Positions 47,169 to 56,700 of a stretch of 64,000 bases of DNA are shown in pieces. The position numbers were made by a program, and so were the translations under genes. Each line of letters begins with the position of its first letter. Position 1 is the stretch's first letter. A model generated the notes under the pieces. It saw only the letters and a program-made list of their open reading frames with translations, did no database searches and was not told where the DNA came from. The stretch is from CAYYJS01 sp964472315 (GTDB lineage Bacteria > Verrucomicrobiota > Kiritimatiellia > UBA8416): positions 1 through 64,000 of the forward strand of contig CAYYJS010000011.1 of NCBI GenBank assembly GCA_964472315.1. Direction: 5' to 3'.

Positions 47169-48371
47169 CTATTTGCCGAGCAGTTTCCTGAACTCCTGCG
47201 TCAACATCGGCACAATCGTAAGCACGTCGCCCACGATCCCATAAGTCGCCACGCTGAAAATCGGAGCATCCGGATCTCTATTGATGGCGACAATAATATC
47301 GGCCGATGACATACCCGCCAAGTGCTGAATCTGACCGCTGATGCCACAGGCGATGTAGATCTTCGGACACACGGTCTTGCCGGTCTGCCCCACCTGATGC
47401 GAATAGGCGATCCAGTCGGAATCGACCGCGGCGCGCGAAGCGCCCACGCCGGCGCCGAGCACTTCAGCCAGTTCCCGCACGATCGAGAAGTTCTCCGGCT
47501 TGCCCAGTCCCCGGCCACCCGAAACGACAATGTTCGCCTCGGCGATGCTCACCGTCGATTCGCGCTCCGGCACGAACTTCACGCGCGTCGTGCGTGACTT
47601 CAGAACGGCCTGCGCGATCTCCTGGATGACCGTCTCGCCGCGGCGGGCCGTATCGACATCGGCTTCCTTCATCACCTTGTGCCGCACCGTGGCCATCTGC
47701 GGCCGATGGTTCGGCGTGATGATGGTCGCCATGATGTTGCCGCCGAACGCGGGCCGTGTCTGGAGCAGATTTCCGGTATCGGGGTCGATCGCCAAACCCG
47801 TACAGTCCGCCGTCAGACCGGCATCCACGGACACCGCCACCCGGGATACCAGACTGCGTCCGATCGTCGTCGCACCACACAGCAGAATGCAGGGCTTGCG
47901 CTGTTTCACCATCGCGATGAGCACGGCCGAATAAGGCTCATCCTGGAAGTACGCCAACTCGGGTTTGTCGACGACATAGACCTTGTCGGCGCCGCGGGCG
48001 ACCAGATCCGCCGCCCGATCCTTGACACCGGAACCCAGCAGGACGGCGCAAAGCTGCATCTTCAGCGCATCGGCCAGCTTGCGTCCCTCGCCCAGCAGTT
48101 CATACGTGACCGACTCGATGTGCCCGTCGGTCTGCTCCACAAACACCCAGACATCACGGTACGAGCCCAGATCCTTGCCCGGTGCGGACTTCTCCTTGAT
48201 CGTAATGGCGGCGAACTTGCACGCTTCCACACAGGCGCCGCACAGCGTGCACGCCGTCAAGTCAATCCGGGCCAGGCGCGCGTCCATGGTGATCGCCCCG
48301 AATGGGCACACCTTGACGCACATGCCGCAGCCGACGCACTTCGCTTCGATAACGGTAATCGGATCGGACAT
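47169..48371 (-). CDS. etfA: Electron transfer flavoprotein alpha subunit with N-terminal 2[4Fe-4S] domain
   Basis: FAD-binding ETF subunit of 400 residues. Residues 1-58 form a bacterial ferredoxin domain with two four-Cys motifs: Cys12, 15, 18, 22 and Cys41, 44, 47, 51. The ETF alpha domain follows, with the C-terminal FAD-binding stretch SGGRGLGKPENF, GQTGKTV, GISGQIQHLAGM and INRDPDAPIFSVATYGIVGD. Ferredoxin-fused EtfA occurs in electron-bifurcating complexes such as lactate and caffeyl-CoA systems. The acyl-CoA or lactate dehydrogenase partner is not nearby. The start ATG at 48371 is 11 bases after etfB. Confidence 0.94.
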   Translation of the reverse strand: MSDPITVIEAKCVGCGMCVKVCPFGAITMDARLARIDLTACTLCGACVEACKFAAITIKEKSAPGKDLGSYRDVWVFVEQTDGHIESVTYELLGEGRKLADALKMQLCAVLLGSGVKDRAADLVARGADKVYVVDKPELAYFQDEPYSAVLIAMVKQRKPCILLCGATTIGRSLVSRVAVSVDAGLTADCTGLAIDPDTGNLLQTRPAFGGNIMATIITPNHRPQMATVRHKVMKEADVDTARRGETVIQEIAQAVLKSRTTRVKFVPERESTVSIAEANIVVSGGRGLGKPENFSIVRELAEVLGAGVGASRAAVDSDWIAYSHQVGQTGKTVCPKIYIACGISGQIQHLAGMSSADIIVAINRDPDAPIFSVATYGIVGDVLTIVPMLTQEFRKLLGK

Positions 48372-48382
48372 GGCTGTATTCC

Positions 48383-49177
48383 TTACTGAGCGGCTTCGAT
48401 AACGGCATCCCTGAGCGCGGCAACCAGTTTCCGAACCATCTCCGGAGGCTCGCCGGCCAGCATCTGACCGCCTTTGCGGGCGGGCGGCGTGAACACGCGC
48501 ACGACCTTCGTCGGGGAGCCATCCAGTCCCAGCTTCGCCGGTTCGCCACCGATGTCGGCCGCCGTCCACTTCACGACCTCGGCCTTCCGCGCGGCCATCT
48601 TGCCCTTCAACGAGGGCAAGCGCGGTTCATTGATCTCCTTGACCACCGTCAGCACGCAGGGCAGCGGCGAACGGATCACTTCGTAGCCGCTTTCGAGCAG
48701 GCGTTCGGCCACGATCTGACCGTCATCGACGGCCTCGATTTTGCGCACATACGTGATCTGCGGCAGGTCGAGATGCGTCGCCACGCCAGGGCCGACTTGC
48801 GCCGTATCGCCATCGGACGCCTGCTTGCCGAAAAGCACGATGCCATAGTCGCCGATCTTGCGCAGCGCCATCGACAGCGTGTAGCTCGTCGCCCACGTAT
48901 CGCTCCCGGCAAACGCCCGATCCGAAACCAGAATGGCCTTGTCGACGCCCATCGAAATCGCCTCGCGCAGCGCAGATTCCGCCTGCGGCGGCCCCATCGA
49001 AATCGCCGTCACGGTCCCGCCGAGCCGTTCGCGCAACCGCAACGCTTCTTCGATCGCATACATGTCGAAAGGATTGACGATCGATTGAACACCTTCCCGC
49101 ATCAGCGTGTTGGTCTTCGGATCGATCTTCACGTCGTGAGTGTCGGGCACCTGCTTGATGCAGACCACGATGTGCAT
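48383..49177 (-). CDS. etfB: Electron transfer flavoprotein beta subunit
   Basis: Partner of EtfA, 264 residues, with the ETF beta start HIVVCIKQVPD, the middle block NPFDMYAIEEALRL, and the adenine-nucleotide loop around GKQASDGDTAQVGP. It also has the C-terminal recognition region PRLPSLKGKMAARK. In bifurcating ETFs this subunit holds a second FAD; sequence alone does not settle which type this is. The start ATG at 49177 has AAGGA about 10 bases upstream; the frame extends upstream without homology. It is first in an etfB-etfA operon and divergent from the MFS gene. Confidence 0.95.
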   Translation of the reverse strand: MHIVVCIKQVPDTHDVKIDPKTNTLMREGVQSIVNPFDMYAIEEALRLRERLGGTVTAISMGPPQAESALREAISMGVDKAILVSDRAFAGSDTWATSYTLSMALRKIGDYGIVLFGKQASDGDTAQVGPGVATHLDLPQITYVRKIEAVDDGQIVAERLLESGYEVIRSPLPCVLTVVKEINEPRLPSLKGKMAARKAEVVKWTAADIGGEPAKLGLDGSPTKVVRVFTPPARKGGQMLAGEPPEMVRKLVAALRDAVIEAAQ

Positions 49178-49234
49178 AGGCGCTCTTCCTTGTCTGATGG
49201 AAATGTTCCCTGTCCTTCGGAATACGGACGCGGA

Positions 49235-49264
49235 ACAATACATCACCCCCACCGACGCATGCAA
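49235..49264 (-). promoter_or_regulatory. Candidate promoter of etfBA
   Basis: On the minus strand, TTGCAT (49264-49259) is followed after 18 bases by TATTGT (49240-49235), about 58 bases upstream of the etfB ATG. Confidence 0.45.
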
Positions 49265-49371
49265 GGACAAGTTCGGTAACGGAAACTGCTTGCCTTGCAT
49301 CGGGTTCGAGTCGAGAGTCTGTCCCCCGATAGCGTGGATGAGGGTCGGGCAGGGTTGCGGGAATACTGATT

Positions 49372-50757
49372 ATGACGTCGGAACATGGCACTGCGCGGAA
49401 CCGCCGCACGACGGCGCGAGACATGCGGCTCGTTACCATCGGCGGTTGTCTGGCCATGGTCTTCGTCACCGGCACGGGATCGCCTGTGACGACCGCCTAC
49501 CTCCTCGATATCGGCGCCACGAAGTACCAGTTCGGACTGATCGGCGGCATCCCGATGATCCTGCTGGGGCTTCAGTTCGTCGGCGCCTACATGGCCCGTT
49601 ACCTGGCGCGACGCAAACCCTTCTTCATGCTCGCGCTTATCGGCGGGCGTCTGTTGATCGTCCCGGCCGCGCTCCTGCCCTGGCTTTTTCCGGGCCTGAT
49701 CGGTCCGCCGGCGGCGAGCCTCTACATCGTGCTGGTGTCGGTCGCCATGGGCCTGAACAACCTGGCGACGCCGCTTTGGATGTCCTGGATGGGCGACCTC
49801 ATACCGAAACGCATCCTCAACCGCTACTGGGGCGAACGCCATCGCTACATGACGCTCGTCTGGAGCGTGGCTTACCTCGGGGTCGCCGTCTTCTCGTTCC
49901 ATGCCGACAGCCTGCCGCCGACCCTGGCATTTCCGATTCTCGCCGGCATCGGCGTCCTCGCCGGCATTGTCGACATCGTGCTCTTCGTCTGGGTGCACGA
50001 ACCGGACAACGTGCGCGACCCCGCTCGCCCCATCGTCGATGTTCTCCTCGAACCCCTGCGCGACCGCGATTACCGGCGGTTCGTGCTGTTCGGCGCATCC
50101 TATTCTTTTTCCGCGATGATCGCCGCGACTTTCATGCTCGTATATGTCTGCGACGCGCTGCGCGTGCCGCTCTGGCAGGCGAACATCATGTGGGGTGCCG
50201 CCGCCATCGGCGGCTCGGTCGTGGCACGGCGCTTCGGCACGCTGGCGGACCGACACGGGCAGCGCCCGTTGCTGCTCAGCGTCGTCGGACTCAAACCGGC
50301 AATCTGTCTGGTATTCCTGTTGGCGACGCCCCGCAACGCCTTCTGGTTCATCGGTATCTCGTTCTTTTTTGACAGCATGCTCAACACGGGCTATGCGCTG
50401 GCGTCCAACGGCTACCTGCTGCGCATAGCGCCGCGACAGAACCGCTCCATGTTCGTCGCCGCCGGGTCGGCGTTCGCCGGCATCGCCGGCGGCATCGGCG
50501 GAATCGCGGGCGGCACCCTGCTCGCCTGCACGGAGACGTTCCACTGGCACGCCTTCAACCGCGACTGGAACCACTATCACATCGTTTTCGCGGTCAGTTT
50601 CATACTCCGTGCCCTGTGCATCCCGATCGCCGCCGCCATTCGCGAACCGAAGAGCACGCCGCACCTGGAGTTTGTACTCAACCTGACCGGTCTCTGGCCC
50701 ATGCGCATCCTGTCATTCCCGGTCGGACTGTACCGCCGGTTCCGACGCCTGCGCTAA
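49372..50757 (+). CDS. Major facilitator superfamily transporter
   Basis: A 461-residue inner-membrane protein with about 11-12 membrane spans in two halves and the loop motif RFGTLADRHGQRPLL (MFS motif A type) between spans. The N-terminal half has GSPVTTAYLLDIGATKYQFGLIGGIP. I cannot assign a substrate; the glycosyltransferase that follows 56 bases later makes a role with cell-surface sugars possible. No clear ribosome-binding site is seen before the ATG at 49372. Confidence 0.85.
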   Translation: MTSEHGTARNRRTTARDMRLVTIGGCLAMVFVTGTGSPVTTAYLLDIGATKYQFGLIGGIPMILLGLQFVGAYMARYLARRKPFFMLALIGGRLLIVPAALLPWLFPGLIGPPAASLYIVLVSVAMGLNNLATPLWMSWMGDLIPKRILNRYWGERHRYMTLVWSVAYLGVAVFSFHADSLPPTLAFPILAGIGVLAGIVDIVLFVWVHEPDNVRDPARPIVDVLLEPLRDRDYRRFVLFGASYSFSAMIAATFMLVYVCDALRVPLWQANIMWGAAAIGGSVVARRFGTLADRHGQRPLLLSVVGLKPAICLVFLLATPRNAFWFIGISFFFDSMLNTGYALASNGYLLRIAPRQNRSMFVAAGSAFAGIAGGIGGIAGGTLLACTETFHWHAFNRDWNHYHIVFAVSFILRALCIPIAAAIREPKSTPHLEFVLNLTGLWPMRILSFPVGLYRRFRRLR

Positions 50758-50774
50758 CCTGCCGGATTTGGTTC

Positions 50775-50804
50775 TTGAGAGCTACGCCGTCATTCCAGTA
50801 CCTT
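50775..50804 (+). promoter_or_regulatory. Candidate promoter of the GT2 gene
   Basis: TTGAGA (50775-50780) is followed after 18 bases by TACCTT (50799-50804), which ends 9 bases before the ATG at 50814. The message would have a leader of only about 2-3 bases. Confidence 0.4.
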
Positions 50805-50813
50805 CCGCATCGC

Positions 50814-51617
50814 ATGGACTCATCTAAAACGACGGCGACCTCCCGCGAAGCGATCTCGGCCTGCATTACGGCAGGGAACGAGGAACGTAACATCCGGCGT
50901 TGTCTGGAAAGCGTCAGGTGGGCCGACGAGATTGTCGTTGTCGACAGTTTCAGCACGGACCGGACGGTCGATATCTGCCGCGAGTTCACCGCCCGCGTCT
51001 ACCAGCACAAGTGGCTCGGGTACATCGGCCAGAAGAACTTGATCAAGGATCTCGCCAAAGGCCCCTGGATTCTCTTCCTGGATGCCGACGAAGAGATTTC
51101 GCCGTCACTGCGCGAGGAGATCGACGCGGAGTTCAACAGTGGCAACAATGCCCAGTTCGCCGGCTACGAGTTCCCGCGGATGGTACGCTACCTCGGTCGG
51201 TGGATCACGCACGGCGACTGGTACCCCGATACGAAACTGCGGCTGTTCCGCAAGGAGCACGGCGTCTGCGGCGGCAAGGAACCGCACGACCGCACCCTGG
51301 TCAACGGCAAGGTCAGGCGGCTGCGGAGTCCCCTGTATCATTATACCTACACGGACATCAGCAACCAGATGTCGACCCTGAATCGTTTCAGCACGATCTC
51401 CGCCGAAGGTAAATTCGACGAGGGCGAACGTTTCCGGATCGCCAAGCTGCTGTTCAACCCGACGTTCCGCTTCGTGCGCTGCTACATCCTCCGCCGGGGC
51501 TTCCTGGATGGCCTGCCCGGCTTGATTATCGCGGCAAACACCGCTTACGGCGTTTTCGCGAAGTACGCGAAGCTCTGGGAAATCGAACACCGCAAGTCGC
51601 GGAACGGCCACGCGTAG
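50814..51617 (+). CDS. Glycosyltransferase family 2, lipopolysaccharide-core type
   Basis: A 267-residue soluble or peripheral GT-A glycosyltransferase resembling the WaaE/KdtX group: ISACITAGNEERNIRRCLES, WADEIVVVDSFSTDRT, the DxD-type FLDADEE, and the C-terminal ISNQMSTLNRFS and FVRCYILRRGFLDG. Members add a glucose or heptose-like sugar to lipopolysaccharide core or other surface glycans. The start ATG at 50814 lies next to a promoter without a ribosome-binding site. It is convergent with the following gene, 13 bases apart. Confidence 0.88.
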   Translation: MDSSKTTATSREAISACITAGNEERNIRRCLESVRWADEIVVVDSFSTDRTVDICREFTARVYQHKWLGYIGQKNLIKDLAKGPWILFLDADEEISPSLREEIDAEFNSGNNAQFAGYEFPRMVRYLGRWITHGDWYPDTKLRLFRKEHGVCGGKEPHDRTLVNGKVRRLRSPLYHYTYTDISNQMSTLNRFSTISAEGKFDEGERFRIAKLLFNPTFRFVRCYILRRGFLDGLPGLIIAANTAYGVFAKYAKLWEIEHRKSRNGHA

Positions 51618-51630
51618 ACCGAGGCCGGAG

Positions 51631-52383
51631 TCAGGTCCGCAACGCCACCATCCGCCTCAGCAGCGCCGGCAGCGCGAGACGGCGCCCCACCGGCCGACAC
51701 GATACGGCGCCGTCGCGCAATGCCTTCAGCACCGATCCGCACGGGGCCGCCACGTCAAACGCCGCATCCAACCGCGTCGCATAGCGCCCGACACGCGTCT
51801 CCTCGCCGGGTAGTGGCAACGGGTCGGTTCCCGCCGCCACACGCGCCGCCCGCCGCAACACGCCAGGGACCGGCCACCCGTACGCCCGCAGGGCCGAGTC
51901 GGCAAGCATCACGCCATCCTGTCGGGTGCACGCCATCAACGCCCCGATCTGACGGCCCCGCGCGCCAAGCCACTTCCCAACCGCCCACGGCAATACGGGA
52001 ACGCCATCCGCCGCCACCACCGCCGCGATCGCCTCGGCCGCCGAGACGCCGTCCGACACCGGGACCGTCACCCCCACCCCCAGCACTTCGAGGCGCTCCG
52101 CCGTCGCCACCTGACATCCCCGCACAACCCACAACGCGCCCCCGTCGGGATGACGCACCCGCAAGGCACGCGCTCCGTCAACCACCTCCATCCCCCACCC
52201 CGCCGGTACACCGTCCCCCCCGCGCAAACGCGCAAACGCCTCGCAGTCCGACCGATCCGTAATCACGATCACCCGCGCGGCATCGGGCGCCCCGAGCATG
52301 CCCAGGTTACGCCAAGCCGCCGCCAGAAGCGTCTCGCCGGACTGCCCTGGGTAGAGATGCACATGGGTATCGACCACGATCAT
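51631..52383 (-). CDS. Predicted metal-dependent hydrolase (PHP/amidohydrolase-like)
   Basis: A 250-residue protein beginning IVVDTHVHLYPG, the His-x-His metal-binding start of amidohydrolase and PHP-type hydrolases. Later blocks are VITDRSDCEAF, VLPWAVGKW and ADSALRAYGWP, and the C-terminal AGTDPLPLPGEE could supply a further Asp ligand. No substrate can be assigned. The start is the ATG at 52383; the frame is open far upstream, but that part is antisense to the GT4 gene and has no homology. It sits between two glycosyltransferase genes, so a role in surface sugar metabolism is possible. Confidence 0.72.
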   Translation of the reverse strand: MIVVDTHVHLYPGQSGETLLAAAWRNLGMLGAPDAARVIVITDRSDCEAFARLRGGDGVPAGWGMEVVDGARALRVRHPDGGALWVVRGCQVATAERLEVLGVGVTVPVSDGVSAAEAIAAVVAADGVPVLPWAVGKWLGARGRQIGALMACTRQDGVMLADSALRAYGWPVPGVLRRAARVAAGTDPLPLPGEETRVGRYATRLDAAFDVAAPCGSVLKALRDGAVSCRPVGRRLALPALLRRMVALRT

Positions 52384-52494
52384 ACTCGCACCATACCCTC
52401 TTCCGGTTCCCGCGAATAGAATGAAAACGTTCGCGAATCCGGACCGTCGAATTCGGACTAGGCGGCGATACGCGCCTTCGGCTACAGTCCGCCC

Positions 52495-53676
52495 ATGAAG
52501 ATCCTGCTGCTGGCGCCGCACCCCTTCTATCAGGAACGCGGCACACCGATCGCCGTCGACCTGCTGATCCGGGCGCTGATGCGCCTCGACCACCACGTGG
52601 ACGTGCTGACCTACCACGAAGGCGAGAACCCCCGGTACGACGGCCCGGTCACGATCCACCGGATCGCGCCCCCGCGCGGCGTCGTCAACGTACGGCCCGG
52701 TTTCTCGGCAAAGAAGCTGCGGTGCGACGCCGCGATGTGGCATGCCGCCCTGCGCCTGGCGCGCACGGACCGATACGATCGCGTCCACGCCGTGGAGGAA
52801 TCGGTCTTTATGGCCATGCGCATCAACACCCGCATCGGCACCCCCTATGTCTTCGATATGGATTCTTCCATGCCGAACCAGATCGCCGACAAGTTGCGAT
52901 GCGCCCGCCCGCTGTTGCCCATCCTGCGGGTATTCGAGCGGCGCGCCATCCGTCGCGCGACCGTGGTTGTGCCTATGTGCGATGCGCTGGCGCAACTGGC
53001 GCGTCGCGCGGGCGCGCAGCGTGTCACGATTCTGCGCGACGTCGCGCTCGTTTCCGGCCCTGAATTGCCAACCCTCGGCTGGCGCGCCAGCCTGGGTTGT
53101 CGCGGTACGGTGTTTCTCTACCTCGGCAACCTCGAACCCTACCAGGGGATTGACCTGCTTCTGGATAGTTTTGCGCGCACCGCGAAAGTCTTGCCCGACG
53201 CCGCACTCCTGATCGTCGGCGGCCGGCCCGACGATATCGCACGCCATACCGAACGCGCCCGCATGCTCGGACTGTCCGCGCGTGTCCGTCTCACGGGACC
53301 GCAACCGCTCGGCGCGATGGGCGCGGTTTTCGCCGAGGCCGATGTGCTCGTATCGCCCCGCACCCAGGGCGAGAATACGCCAATGAAGATCTATTCCTAC
53401 CTTGCCTCTGGCAAGCCGACGCTCGCCACGCGCCTGCCGACGCACACGCAGGTGCTCGACGACCGTTTGGCGATGCTCCGCGCTCCGGATGCCGGCGACT
53501 TCTCGGACGGCATGGTCGCCCTCGCGCGGGACCCATCCCTACGGCTGACCCTGGCCAACGCCGCCGCACATGAGGCCCGTACCCGCTACAGCCTCGACGC
53601 CTTCAACCGCGCCGTGGCCGATATCTACCCCACCGACACCGGCACAACGCCCCCGCACCGACCCTGCGCGGCATAA
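52495..53676 (+). CDS. Glycosyltransferase family 4
   Basis: A 393-residue GT-B transferase. The N-terminal domain has LLAPHPFYQERGTPIAVDLL, and the C-terminal donor-binding domain has FLYLGNLEPYQGIDLLL, LLIVGG, ADVLVSPRTQGENTPMKIYSYLASGKP with the E(x7)E-like donor motif region. Donor and acceptor are unknown. The ATG at 52495 lacks a ribosome-binding site, and TACAGT ends 6 bases upstream, so the message may be leaderless. It is convergent with the Pga-like barrel gene; a hairpin CGCGTG/CACGCG (53686-53703) without a T run lies between them. Confidence 0.9.
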   Translation: MKILLLAPHPFYQERGTPIAVDLLIRALMRLDHHVDVLTYHEGENPRYDGPVTIHRIAPPRGVVNVRPGFSAKKLRCDAAMWHAALRLARTDRYDRVHAVEESVFMAMRINTRIGTPYVFDMDSSMPNQIADKLRCARPLLPILRVFERRAIRRATVVVPMCDALAQLARRAGAQRVTILRDVALVSGPELPTLGWRASLGCRGTVFLYLGNLEPYQGIDLLLDSFARTAKVLPDAALLIVGGRPDDIARHTERARMLGLSARVRLTGPQPLGAMGAVFAEADVLVSPRTQGENTPMKIYSYLASGKPTLATRLPTHTQVLDDRLAMLRAPDAGDFSDGMVALARDPSLRLTLANAAAHEARTRYSLDAFNRAVADIYPTDTGTTPPHRPCAA

Positions 53677-53740
53677 GCCCAGTGCCGCGTGCGAAGACAC
53701 GCGTACCCGGTCGCCGTCGGAACGGCACGGCCCGTTCGTA

Positions 53741-56700
53741 TCAGAACACGAGCCGAAGTCCCGTCAGCGAGCGAAGTTCCTCGTAACCGGGCGTTTCGTT
53801 GTACGACAGGGTCGTATACGCTTCGAAGTGCCGGCGGAAGTAGTAACGCAGAGCCGCCTCCGCGCTGAAAATCCATTCCCAGTCGCGGTCCGGCGCATCG
53901 CCGGCGTCGAACTGCTGGGCCGCCGCCTGCAAAACCAGCGCGTCATAGGCCACGGTTTCCTCGGGACGCACATCCTCCTTACCGATGCCGCCCATCAGCT
54001 TGGCATCGTAGTAGAAGTCGTACCAGTTGTTCCGGATGCCAATGATGGCCAGGAACTGATGCAGCTTGTACGGGGTCCAGTAATCGTCTTTCGGCGCCGT
54101 CGCATGGTTGAACGCATAGCGCAGCCCCAGCAGGAGTCCGGTATCCTCGGAGAGTTCCCACAGCGATGTCGCCACCCAGTGCGAACGCTCGTTGGCATCG
54201 GTATAGTCGTAAAACCAGATCGATCCGACCACGTCCCACCAGTCCCGCACGCGCCATACCGCGTCCAGCGCGTACAGGTCATACCGCACGCGCCGCAACA
54301 GGGCGCGGGCGGAGGGCTCGAAGTCATGGTCATACGACAGGTTCACATCCAGCGTGAGCCGCGGCTTCAGCGACAGTTCCGCGCCGTAGACCCAGTCGTC
54401 GAAATCGACGGCTTCGCGAAACTCGCGGCGTGTGATGTACCCCGCAAGGTTCACGGCCGACTTGTCATAGGCATCCGGTTCGTACCGGTAGGCCAATTTC
54501 ATGCCGACATGCTTCTCGTCGACACGCAGTTTGATCCGGTCGATCTCCAGGTCGGGGTCGGCGTCCTGCACGGGAGCGACGATGTCGAACGACTGGCGCA
54601 GTTCGCCGTAGCCACCGTAGCCCTCGATCAGGATCGGCGCGGTCAGGTTCACGCCCGCCGCGAAACGCGTCTGCCAGTTGCGCCGGTGCAGGCTGTCGCG
54701 GAAGTACTCGAACTGCGCGCCCAGGTAGGGATCGTCAAAAATCAGATCGAAGGTGGACCGTCCCGACTTTTCGATAACGGCGGCGGAACCGAGTTTGCTG
54801 GAGAGCCGATCATAGACGTACGTCTCGACCCGCCGGTGCAGCGGCTCGGGGTAGCCGTCGCGCGCCAGCAACTCAAGCGTGTGCATGCTCCGGTAGTAGC
54901 GGCTGTGCAGCGCCGCGACCTCGGCCCGCAACCGTCTGGCCAAGAACACCGGGTGATGTTCGGCGAGTTGCTCCACGACATCCAGTCCACTGTCCAGGAG
55001 GCCCGGCGCAAAGCGCTGGTACAGCAACGGGTTGTCGCCGTTGACGGCATGACCGAACTCGGAGTTGATGAAGCCCGCCTCATAATTGACGGCCGCTTCG
55101 TTCAGGTTCACGCGGATCGCGGTTGGAACGTTGCTCCGGGCACCCTGTCCGATGTCGCCGAAGGGATAGGCGACAAAGTTCGCCTTGCACGCCTCGCCCA
55201 GACGCGATCGGATCAGGGCACGGCTCTGGCGGTATTCGTCGCGGACGCGGCGCAGGTAGGCGGCCTCGCTCTCCAGCATGTCATGTGGCGCATCCCAGAC
55301 ACGGTTGGCCAGGGCGCTACCCATCGTCTTCTCTTCGGATACCGGAACCATCGCATCGGCGTTCAGCAGCAGGCTCCCGAACACCCACCGGCCGGTGGCC
55401 TGGTATCGCTTGATCTCGCTCCAGGTCGCGACCAGGGGATCGCCCCGTTCGATGCGTCCCGCGGGCAGATGCATGGCGAACACAAGATCCAGATCCTCGG
55501 CCACTTCGGTGGCAAGCCGCAGGGTGCGCTCGCTCGCGTCATCGAATGTGATACACACGACGCGATCGGGCGTGTAGTCGTCGATGTCCTTTGGCGCGGG
55601 GTCCTTCTTCGCGAAGTAAGTCCCGATCCGATCCGGCGTTATGAACGTGTAGCCGGCCTGCTTCAACGCCAGAAGGTGCAGCCGGAAACGCCGCACGGAA
55701 AGCACATCGGTCCAGTCGCTCGTGGTGAGCCCATGATAGGCAAGCACGGCCACGGCGCCGCGCGCGCCATGTCCTTCGATTGTGTCGATCGACTGGTACG
55801 CTTTGATGAAGTTGCCGCGCGACAGTTCCATGCGCGCGACACGGGTCTCGATGTACGGATCGTTGGCATTGACCGCGCGCACCTTGTCGATCTCCGCCAG
55901 CGCCAGCTTGTAACGCTTGGTCGCCTGGTTGACCTCGAACATGCCCAGATGCGCCCGGTAACAGTTGGTGTTCATGCCGGACAGCAATTCGCCGAACCGT
56001 CTCTCCGCGGCGCCGTACGACTGGTTCATGAGCTCGAGTTCGGCCAATGTAAGCCGCCATTCGGGGAAATCGGGATCCATGTCGACGAGCTGGCGGGCCA
56101 GCTCGATCGGTCGGTCGAGCGGGTACGTGATCGGGTCCGTCTCCCACAGTCGGGCATAGATTTCCACCAGCCGCCGCATCACCTGCCGCTTGACTTTCTC
56201 TTCGGGGTTCGAGCGCAACACCCGCTCCAGATAGGGCACGCCCTCGGCCGGCGTGTTCTTGTACTGGGGCGCATCCGCGAGCAGCATGAGCACTTCGATG
56301 TTCGCCTCATCCTTGGACAGCATGCGCTCGGCATGCGCCACGGCGTCGTCAATACGGCCTGTATGAAGCAGGGCGCGCGCTTCGGCAATGACGAACTCGT
56401 GATCGTCCGGATGCCACCGCCTGACTTCCTGCAGATACGGCAACGCTTCCTCGTAGCTGCCGTGGTTGAACAGCGCCAGGGCCAGTTCCATTTTCACGTC
56501 CAACCGGTCGGGGTCCTCCTTGACGAGCGCCGAAAGTATGCGGATCGATTCCTCATAGCGGGCCGTCCACCGGTAGATCGCCCCGAGCAGCAGGCGGGGC
56601 TGAATCGCTTTCGGGTCCAACTCGATCGCGCGGCGCAGATGTTTCTCCGCGAGAGCCATGTCACCCATGCCGGCGTAAGCATTGCCGAGGTTCGTGTGCG

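Noticed and set aside
49178..49371. tRNA, small RNA or riboswitch in the largest gap
   Set aside because: No cloverleaf, no T-run terminator and no known riboswitch core could be seen; only a candidate etfB promoter.
53686..53703. Perfect hairpin CGCGTG-N6-CACGCG between convergent genes as a terminator
   Set aside because: The stem is only 6 pairs and no T run follows on either strand; too weak to call.
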